This document shows positions 6,364 to 11,958 of a stretch of DNA of 11,958 nt, in pieces (positions within the stretch are counted from its first letter, which is position 1; each line of letters begins with the position of its first letter). The notes below the pieces were generated by a model. It was given only the letters and a program-made list of their open reading frames with translations. It searched no databases and had not been told where the DNA came from. Source of the stretch: Bacilli bacterium (GTDB lineage Bacteria > Bacillota_I > Bacilli_A > RFN20 > CAG-288); assembly GCA_022774485.1 (NCBI GenBank), contig JALFLX010000013.1:1-11958 (forward strand), read 5' to 3'. A program made the translations under genes and the position numbers.

Positions 6364-6463
6364 GAGCTCTGTTCTCCTTTGGAAATGATTTGGTTGTCCC
6401 TTTGCTCATAAAGGAAGTGACATCCCCAGCGGAGCAATGGTAAGCCTACTTGGCATAGGCAAC
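6364..6463 (-). ncRNA. Probable L19 (rplS) autoregulatory leader RNA
   Basis: The 100-base leader folds into a compact branched structure: a closing helix of GTTG with CAAC (6393-6396 / 6460-6463), a hairpin GCCTA/TAGGC (6444-6448 / 6456-6460, competing for the shared C at 6460), and a stem TTGCTC/GAGCAA (6402-6407 / 6432-6437). The predicted transcription start (about 6461) coincides with the edge of the closing helix. The stretch at 6410-6416 can pair over 7 bp (one G-U) with the rplS Shine-Dalgarno at 6374-6380, giving a plausible off state. Firmicutes rplS genes are known to carry an L19-binding leader; identity with that family is inferred from position and fold. Confidence 0.65.
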
Positions 6464-6467
6464 GTAT

Positions 6468-6496
6468 AAAATACCACAAAATAGAAAGAGAAACAA
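6468..6496 (-). promoter_or_regulatory. Promoter of rplS
   Basis: On the minus strand, TTGTTT (6491-6496) and TATTTT (6468-6473) are 17 bases apart, with a TG one base upstream of the -10 (extended -10). The start near 6461 matches the 5' end of the structured leader. Confidence 0.6.
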
Positions 6497-6681
6497 GAGA
6501 AAAATATGTTTTTATGGATGTGGTTTATCGGAATCTCTTTTCGAAAAGAGGTGGCTAGAAAGGCTTCTTTTCAACAAGTGCTTAATCATAAATTTTTATC
6601 ATTTATAATTATCGCAAAAGACTTAGTAAATTCACTTAATATAAATGAGTTTATAGGAATAAGCAATCTATCAATAAGAAG
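6497..6681. other. AT-rich spacer without a convincing gene
   Basis: About 185 bases separate the rplS promoter from the terminator of the glycosidase operon. They contain a perfect 16-bp palindrome (CTCTTTTCGAAAAGAG, 6535-6550) and a very AT-rich half. A 77-codon plus-strand frame (6506-6739) has no good ribosome binding site, no recognisable motif, and runs through the terminator, so it is not called. Confidence 0.6.
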
Positions 6682-6712
6682 AAAAGTGGTGTGCGATTAC
6701 ACACCACTTTTT
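6682..6712 (-). terminator. Terminator of the GH3-SDR-HAD-flavoprotein operon
   Basis: A perfect 12-bp stem (AAAAGTGGTGTG, 6682-6693, with 6700-6711) and 6-nt loop lies 20 bases beyond the flavoprotein stop. On the minus strand the stem ends in TTTTCTTCTT. The plus-strand side also ends in five Ts, so it can act in both directions. Confidence 0.9.
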
Positions 6713-6731
6713 CCACAGTTTTTTATTGGAA

Positions 6732-8675
6732 TTAACTGATAGAATTTGCAGTGTCATACGCGGTTTTAATCGCGTGATCGATGGTAGAAGGTCTTTCTCC
6801 TTCACAGTCACCGATATAGAGAATATTGCCTTCGACTCCTTCTAAGTCAATGGTGTTCTTTTGAGAGGCTAAGGCGTTTACGATGGTGTCACAAGGAATG
6901 TCAATTTCTCCAACAGGATTGTTGTTCTCGTCAAGACTTTGGCAGTGGAGGCCGTGAAGAGTCATCTCGATGATCTTTGTTCTCGTAAGCTGCTTCACAT
7001 GATGCTCTTGGAAGTCTTTCATCATGGTGGGAAGAATGGTTTTGCTCTCTTCTTTGGCAATCGCATCTAACATCTCGACAATCGTGACATCATAGCCTTT
7101 GTTTGCTAAGAATTCTGCCGTCTCAGCACCGACAAGTCCGCCACCGCAGACGGCAACAGATCCATAGACGACTGCTTTGTTGTCTAAGACATCCCAAGCG
7201 GAGACAACATTCTTTCCATCGATTCCAGGGATATGCGGAACGAGGTTATGTGCGCCGATTGCGATGATGATATCCTTGTAATTCTTCGCCTCTTCTTTGG
7301 TGAATTCATGTCCGAGATGGATTGTGACATCTAAATTTTTTAAGACATTCTCGTAATATCTTAAGATACGGTTCATCTCATCTTTTCTCGGAGGGACACT
7401 GGCGATATTGATTTGACCACCTAAGCGATAGCTCTTTTCAAAGAGGTCGACATGATGACCTTTTAAGGCTAAGACACGGGAAGCTTCTAAGCCTGCCACA
7501 CCACCGCCGACAACAGCGATTGTTCTCGGGTTTTGAGTTTTTTCGATATGGCGTGAAGCTTCATATCCATTTTCAGCGTTGAGGATACAAGAGAGAAAAC
7601 GACCTTTTTGAATCATATCGGTGCAGCCTTTATTGCACATGATGCAGTGACGAATCTGATCTTCTCTTCCCTGTTCAATTTTCTCTTCTAGATCAGGATC
7701 GGTGAGTAAGCTTCTACCGAAAGCGACAATATCGCAAATTCCTTGCTCGAGCAAGCTCTCTGCAGCCTGAGCAGTGCAGACTCTTCCGACAATAGAGACT
7801 GGGATTGAGACAACTTCTTTGATTCTCTTTGCTTCTTCTACCATGAATCCATAATCTCTTGTCCCCATGGCAGGGATAGTGTCGTTCATGTTACCGGTGT
7901 GATTGGCTTGTCCAACATGGATCATGTCGACACCGTTCTCTTCTAAAATTTTCGCAAATTGAATTGCTTCTTCAATGACCAAGCCGCCTTTTCCGAGGTA
8001 GGTTCCATCTTTTTGTTTGGTGACAATCGGAAGCTTGTAATCGATGGTTAATGAAGGAGCTCCTTCTTTGATGGCTTTGACGACTTGGAGCGCAAAGCGA
8101 ATTCTGTTTTCAAAGGAACCGCCGTATTCATCGCTTCTGTGGTTTAAAATTGTCGAGCAAAGACTTCCGACCACACGGTCGCCGTGAACTTCGATCGCAT
8201 CGATGTTAGCAAGTTCTGCACGATGTGCACATTCTTTGATTTTTAAGAGAATGGTATCTAGCTTTTCTTTCGTAACTTCATCGGTAAAATGAAGCATGTC
8301 GTGGTGAAGCTTTGCAAATGCTTCGTTTCTCTTTCCTTGGCGGATGAAGTCGATGATGGCCTCGGTGTCATATTCCGGATGGAAGATTTGGAGAGCGATT
8401 TTGGCGCCATATTGATGGACACTTTCCGCTAAGAGTTTGAAAGACTCAATTTGAGAATCCATAAAGAGTTTCGGAGTAGGACTCACAGTGTTAACAGGAA
8501 CCACATCTCCGATGACCATATAAGCGACTCCCCCTTTAGCAAGGCGAGTGTAGAAGGCTTTTGACTGTTCTCCGATAGATCCGTCTTTCTCTTCGTATCC
8601 TGTGGTGAGAGGCGGGAACATCACTCTGTTCTTCAACGTCATTTTTCCGACTTGAATCGGTTCTGTAATTTTCAT
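6732..8675 (-). CDS. NADH:flavin oxidoreductase, ene-reductase-like (2,4-dienoyl-CoA reductase/BaiCD superfamily)
   Basis: This is a two-part redox flavoprotein of the 2,4-dienoyl-CoA reductase type. Residues 1-335 form an Old Yellow Enzyme TIM barrel for FMN, ending in SIVGRVCTAQAAESLLEQG and DIVAFGRSLLTDPDL. The 4Fe-4S cysteines are C344, C347, C351 and C363 (CIMCNKGC plus a fourth 11 residues on). Residues 385-647 form an FAD/NAD(P) domain with nucleotide-binding glycines at 390-395 (VVGGGVAGLEAS) and 511-516 (CGGGLVGAETA). Length (647) and domain order match the family. The catalytic loop is unusual: where relatives read HGxHGYL, this one reads HGDRVVG (164-170), so the usual second His and Tyr are missing. 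The substrate is therefore unknown. AAGGAG lies 9 bases upstream of the ATG. It is the last gene of the operon, 22 bases after the HAD gene. Confidence 0.88.
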   Translation of the reverse strand: MKITEPIQVGKMTLKNRVMFPPLTTGYEEKDGSIGEQSKAFYTRLAKGGVAYMVIGDVVPVNTVSPTPKLFMDSQIESFKLLAESVHQYGAKIALQIFHPEYDTEAIIDFIRQGKRNEAFAKLHHDMLHFTDEVTKEKLDTILLKIKECAHRAELANIDAIEVHGDRVVGSLCSTILNHRSDEYGGSFENRIRFALQVVKAIKEGAPSLTIDYKLPIVTKQKDGTYLGKGGLVIEEAIQFAKILEENGVDMIHVGQANHTGNMNDTIPAMGTRDYGFMVEEAKRIKEVVSIPVSIVGRVCTAQAAESLLEQGICDIVAFGRSLLTDPDLEEKIEQGREDQIRHCIMCNKGCTDMIQKGRFLSCILNAENGYEASRHIEKTQNPRTIAVVGGGVAGLEASRVLALKGHHVDLFEKSYRLGGQINIASVPPRKDEMNRILRYYENVLKNLDVTIHLGHEFTKEEAKNYKDIIIAIGAHNLVPHIPGIDGKNVVSAWDVLDNKAVVYGSVAVCGGGLVGAETAEFLANKGYDVTIVEMLDAIAKEESKTILPTMMKDFQEHHVKQLTRTKIIEMTLHGLHCQSLDENNNPVGEIDIPCDTIVNALASQKNTIDLEGVEGNILYIGDCEGERPSTIDHAIKTAYDTANSIS

Positions 8676-8697
8676 TGTTCAGTGCTCCTTAAGTCTA

Positions 8698-9525
8698 TCA
8701 TTTCAGACTTTGATAAAATTTTTCGTACAGCGACTTCTGGTATTCTTCGTCAAAGCGATTGGAAAGTAATCTCGGAAGTCCTTCTGCTTTGAATTCTTGC
8801 CAGGATTCCACTTCGTGTTTGGGGATGATGGGGAAGAAGTGAATATGGTTTTTCTCTGCCGCGTCGATATCTCCTTTGCTATCTCCGAGCATCAAGGCGT
8901 TTTCTTTCTGGTATCCAGAGCTGAGGGCGCGCATGATAATCGCTTCTTTCTTTCCAGCACTTTGGCAGCCGACAAAGCGAAAGTATTCGCCTAATCCGGC
9001 TTGATCCCACTCTGCGAGAACGGCGTTTTCGTTGGCAGAGCTCACGCCGACTAAATCCACTTGTTTCGAAGTCTCTTTTAAAATGTCAACGACGCCATCA
9101 AAAGGTTTTCCGATGGGAAGTTTTTCAATTCTTGCATTGACTTCATCAGACCATACGATGGCTAGTTTCATCGCTTGGTTGTTCGGATCTTTCCAGTAGG
9201 CTTTCTTTAAGGATCTGAGGGAGAATTCATCCGTCTGTTGAACCCATAGGTGATAGCCTTCTACTCCAGGGAAGTTATATCCGTATTCGCGGCAGTACTG
9301 AAGGATTTCATCCAACCCTTGAAAACGATTGATACCTCTTTGAATAGAATAGAGGTTGATGCGGTTCCATTCAGCTAAGACTTTTTCTCTGATTTCTTCG
9401 TCGACAGAGAAAATCTCGACAAAGGCGAGGCCGAAGCAGTTTTTGTGTTTTATGGTCATCGTGTCCATGACAGTGCCATCGCTGTCGACACACACGAGGA
9501 ATTCTTTGCTTTTTTCAAACAGCAT
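8698..9525 (-). CDS. HAD-superfamily hydrolase (phosphatase-like)
   Basis: HAD enzymes use an Asp nucleophile to hydrolyse phosphate esters or, less often, isomerise sugar phosphates. With the GTG numbering (two residues more than the ATG start), all four motifs are visible: I, VDSDGTV with D16 and D18; II, GVSSAN at 162-167; III, K194/K195; IV, LGDSKGD with D217 and D221. A large helical C1-type cap lies between motifs I and II (about 30-145). The substrate cannot be read from sequence; a sugar phosphate would fit the context. The ATG at 9525 is preferred because GGAG lies 7 bases upstream. A GTG at 9531 would sit one base from GGAG and overlap the SDR stop. The gap to the SDR gene is only 2 bases, so translation is probably coupled. 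Confidence 0.85.
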   Translation of the reverse strand: MLFEKSKEFLVCVDSDGTVMDTMTIKHKNCFGLAFVEIFSVDEEIREKVLAEWNRINLYSIQRGINRFQGLDEILQYCREYGYNFPGVEGYHLWVQQTDEFSLRSLKKAYWKDPNNQAMKLAIVWSDEVNARIEKLPIGKPFDGVVDILKETSKQVDLVGVSSANENAVLAEWDQAGLGEYFRFVGCQSAGKKEAIIMRALSSGYQKENALMLGDSKGDIDAAEKNHIHFFPIIPKHEVESWQEFKAEGLPRLLSNRFDEEYQKSLYEKFYQSLK

Positions 9526-9527
9526 AA

Positions 9528-10376
9528 TCACACTCCTGAATAGGAAGAGAAGCCTCCATCAATGGGTAAAACAACACCGGTGATGAAGCTTGCTGCTTCT
9601 TCTGAGGAGAGGAAGAGAGTGGCACCGATAAGCTCATCGACTGTTCCGAAGCGACCCATCGGGGTAGCGTTTAAGATTTTTCCTGTTCTCGCTGTCGGAG
9701 TGCCATCTTCGTTCCAGAGAAGCTTCTCATTCTGTTTGGTGGAGAAGAAACCAGGAGCGATGGCATTAACTCTGATGTCAATGTGAGAGAAGTGAACTGC
9801 TAACCACTCAGTGAAATTAGAGATAGCCGCTTTTGCACCAGAATAGGCAGGAATTTTGGTGAGAGGAGTGAAGGCGTTCATAGAGGAGATATTGAGGATA
9901 GAACAACCTTTTCTTCCAATCATATCTTTTGAGAAGACTTGGGTGGGTAGAAGGGTTCCTAAGAAGTTTAAATTGAAGACAAATTCAATACCGCTCTCAT
10001 CGAGATCGAAGAAAGTTTTGATTTCTTTTTTCTCATCATCAAGCTTGGCAAATTCATTGTCTGTTGTTGCTCTTGGATTGTTTCCTCCAGCACCATTGAC
10101 TAAGATATCGCAAGGCCCTAAGGTTAGAAGCACTTCTTGATGGCAAGCTTCTAACGAATCTTTTTTCAAGACGTTTGCCTCATATCCGTAGGCAGTGTAT
10201 CCTTCTTCTCTTAATTCAGAGGCGAAGCGCTCTGCATTCTCTTTGTTCAAATCGAGCAAGGCGACTTTTGCACCGGATTCTGCATAAGCTTTGGCCAAAG
10301 TGGAGCAGATGACGCCACCGGCTCCGGTGATGACGACCACTTTGTCTTTCAAATTGACTTGAAGCGGCAATTTCAT
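9528..10376 (-). CDS. uxuB: SDR-family oxidoreductase, D-fructuronate reductase (D-mannonate oxidoreductase) type
   Basis: This short-chain dehydrogenase closely resembles the B. subtilis UxuB/YjmF type, which interconverts D-fructuronate and D-mannonate with NAD(H) in hexuronate breakdown. The 282-residue product has a nucleotide-binding TGAGGVICS (18-25) in which Cys replaces the last Gly, Asp42 after beta-2 (suggesting NAD(H)), and NGAGG (94-98). The catalytic residues are S165, Y178 and K182, with IPAYSGAKAA around the last two. FFDLDESGIEFVFNLNFLG, NEDGTPTART and the C-terminal DGGFSSYSGV are, as I recall, typical of this subfamily rather than generic SDRs. AAAGGA lies 8 bases upstream of the ATG, inside the end of the GH3 gene. 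No uxuA or other hexuronate gene is in view, so the substrate may be a related keto-sugar acid. Confidence 0.87.
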   Translation of the reverse strand: MKLPLQVNLKDKVVVITGAGGVICSTLAKAYAESGAKVALLDLNKENAERFASELREEGYTAYGYEANVLKKDSLEACHQEVLLTLGPCDILVNGAGGNNPRATTDNEFAKLDDEKKEIKTFFDLDESGIEFVFNLNFLGTLLPTQVFSKDMIGRKGCSILNISSMNAFTPLTKIPAYSGAKAAISNFTEWLAVHFSHIDIRVNAIAPGFFSTKQNEKLLWNEDGTPTARTGKILNATPMGRFGTVDELIGATLFLSSEEAASFITGVVLPIDGGFSSYSGV

Positions 10377-10377
10377 G

Positions 10378-11958
10378 TTATGATTCCTTTCTTTTTAGGA
10401 TCCTACAGTTGCAGAAGCAATCCACAGGGGAGGTTCCGACAAAGTCTTCTCTACCGACTAATTTTTCGATGAGATGAGAGATTGTTTTTTGATTTTTATC
10501 GTAACAATTGATGTATGTTTTGATCATCGGCGCATCGAAGAGGTGGAATGGATTCTTCAATGAGATCATGATGGTGGGAAGCTCGTTGACATACCAGGGG
10601 ATGTCTGGTGTTCCTTTTGACATCTGCCAGGAGACGCGGTTGACAGTGTTGTGTGTGTCGTAGTCCATCACGTGGATGACAAGATCATATCGATCGGTCA
10701 ACGCTTTGATCGGTGTCTTGTTGTTATAGATGTTCATCACGATTTTCATCGCTTCTTGTGGAGGAAGTTTTTTTGCTTTTTCCATCAAAGACTCGAAGAT
10801 TTCAACTTCAAACCCTTCTTGCACTAATTTCTCTTGTAACGTCTCATAGATTGAGGGACCCTGTTTTGGAAGAATCGATTCAAAGGGATTATCAGAGTGC
10901 TGAGGAACTAAGAGAATTCTCTTGTATTTTTCTTTGGAGAGAGGAAGCACTCCTTTCTCCTCTTTCACAAGGACAATACCTTTTCTGGCAACTTCATCCT
11001 GATATTTGAGACTCTCCTCTTGATGAATCAGCTCTGGAGCAAAGGTGAATTCTTTTTTCTTGTGAAGGTTTAACTTCGCTTTGAGACCTATGATTCTTAA
11101 GAGAGCATCTTCAAGTCTCTCCTCTTTGATGATTCCTTTTTCATATCCTTTTTTGAGATAGTTAAGGTCCTCTTCATAGTCGTTATAGAAGAGAATCATA
11201 TCGATGCCTGCTTGGATCATCAAAGGCAAGAATTCGGATCGTTTCATACAGGCAGTCAAGCCGACCATATGGGTCGCATCAGAGATGATGAGGCCTTGGA
11301 AGGAGAGCTTTTCTCGTAAGAGATCAGTCAAAAGTTCTTTGGAGACTGTCGCTGGTAGCATCTTTTTCTGGTAGCAAGGCAAGGCGATATGACCGACCAT
11401 GATCATCTCTACTCCCGAATCGATTACGGAGCGATACACTGCTCCATAACTTTTATCCCACTCTTCTTTTGAGAGAGTGTTAGCTGTTAAGGAGAGATGC
11501 TGGTCTCGTTCGTCAATTCCATCCCCCGGGAAGTGTTTTACACAGGCAATCACCCCTTCTTCTTTCGCGGCTTCTAAGAACGCTAAGGAGTATTCTTTTA
11601 CCATTTCAGGATCATTTCCAAAGGTGCGAGTGGCGATGATGGGGTTGTGAAATTCATAGTCAATATCGACAATCGGTGCGAAGAGAACATTGCATCCGAC
11701 TGATTTTGCTTCTCTTGCGGAGACTTTTCCAAGCCCGTAGGCAAGATGAATATCTCCAGTGGAGGCGACTTTTGTCTCACAGCCGACTTCTGTCCCTGTT
11801 ACAAAAGCTCCGTTTCCACCGCTTTCGGTGTTAGCGGCGATGAAAAGCGGAATCTCGCTTTCTTTTTGAAGTGTCAAGTTGTGATGTGCGACAACTTCCG
11901 GTCTTGCAGGGTTGTACCTTATTCCCCCGCATTTGCATGTGCGGATATATTCTTTCAA
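10378..11958 (-). CDS. Glycoside hydrolase family 3, NagZ-like beta-N-acetylhexosaminidase (5' end outside window)
   Basis: GH3 enzymes remove non-reducing terminal beta-linked sugars by a retaining mechanism. The 526 visible residues begin inside the catalytic barrel at the window edge; about 50-70 N-terminal residues are probably missing, and the TTG at the edge is not a supported start. Visible are KHFPGDG (141-147), followed by D152-Q-H154. This matches the Asp-His dyad that NagZ-type N-acetylhexosaminidases use as acid/base. The likely nucleophile is D227 in GLIISDATHM. Residues from about 330 form a second domain, as in two-domain Gram-positive NagZ proteins, ending with the family-like tail GTSPVDCFC. 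No signal peptide can be judged because the N-terminus is absent. It precedes the SDR gene by one base. A GH3 phosphorylase is an alternative, since those also use this histidine. Confidence 0.87.
   Translation of the reverse strand: MKEYIRTCKCGGIRYNPARPEVVAHHNLTLQKESEIPLFIAANTESGGNGAFVTGTEVGCETKVASTGDIHLAYGLGKVSAREAKSVGCNVLFAPIVDIDYEFHNPIIATRTFGNDPEMVKEYSLAFLEAAKEEGVIACVKHFPGDGIDERDQHLSLTANTLSKEEWDKSYGAVYRSVIDSGVEMIMVGHIALPCYQKKMLPATVSKELLTDLLREKLSFQGLIISDATHMVGLTACMKRSEFLPLMIQAGIDMILFYNDYEEDLNYLKKGYEKGIIKEERLEDALLRIIGLKAKLNLHKKKEFTFAPELIHQEESLKYQDEVARKGIVLVKEEKGVLPLSKEKYKRILLVPQHSDNPFESILPKQGPSIYETLQEKLVQEGFEVEIFESLMEKAKKLPPQEAMKIVMNIYNNKTPIKALTDRYDLVIHVMDYDTHNTVNRVSWQMSKGTPDIPWYVNELPTIMISLKNPFHLFDAPMIKTYINCYDKNQKTISHLIEKLVGREDFVGTSPVDCFCNCRILKRKES

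Noticed and set aside
6506..6739. 77-codon plus-strand frame starting MFLWMWFIGISF
   Set aside because: It has no ribosome binding site, no recognisable family and AT-rich composition, and it reads through the operon terminator into the end of the flavoprotein gene.
1..11958. Mobile elements, CRISPR arrays, toxin-antitoxin pairs, tRNA or rRNA genes
   Set aside because: No transposase or integrase motifs, regularly spaced repeats, small paired stress genes or tRNA-like cloverleaf were found on reading both strands.

Overview
The window looks like chromosomal DNA from a low-GC Gram-positive bacterium (Firmicutes/Bacillota, possibly Erysipelotrichia-like). The evidence is GGAGG-type ribosome binding sites, sigma-A promoters, strong Rho-independent terminators, the rpsP-khpA-rimM-trmD translation cluster, and RNA leaders typical of Firmicutes. 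TGA is used as a stop codon, so the code is standard. The lineage is inferred from gene content, not from a marker tree.

Left part, plus strand (1-2650). The 3' end of ffh (SRP GTPase) ends at a strong terminator. A FucO-type iron-dependent lactaldehyde reductase gene follows as a single-gene unit with its own -10 box and terminator. Next comes queT, a queuosine-precursor transporter gene. Its short leader folds like a preQ1-I riboswitch pseudoknot that would capture the ribosome binding site.

Middle, minus strand (2660-6500). The operon rpsP-khpA-rimM-trmD reads leftwards from a near-consensus promoter and ends at a hairpin shared with queT. A perfect 10-bp inverted repeat brackets that promoter, and a strong hairpin sits between khpA and rimM. 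Upstream lie an AraC-family regulator gene and rplS. rplS has its own promoter, a structured leader with a possible anti-Shine-Dalgarno element (probable L19 leader), and a terminator. The usual Firmicutes order ffh-rpsP-khpA-rimM-trmD-rplS is rearranged: ffh is inverted and convergent, and rplS has moved upstream behind the AraC gene.

Right part, minus strand (6682-11958). A tightly packed operon reads GH3 glycosidase (5' end outside the window), SDR oxidoreductase of the fructuronate reductase type, HAD phosphatase, and a two-part ene-reductase-like flavoprotein, ending at a strong terminator. Gaps of 1, 2 and 22 bases point to co-expression. The set suggests glycoside or amino-sugar/uronate catabolism, but the substrate is unknown. 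The flavoprotein lacks the usual His/Tyr catalytic loop of its family. This operon is the best candidate here for undescribed biochemistry. No mobile element, CRISPR array, tRNA or rRNA was seen.
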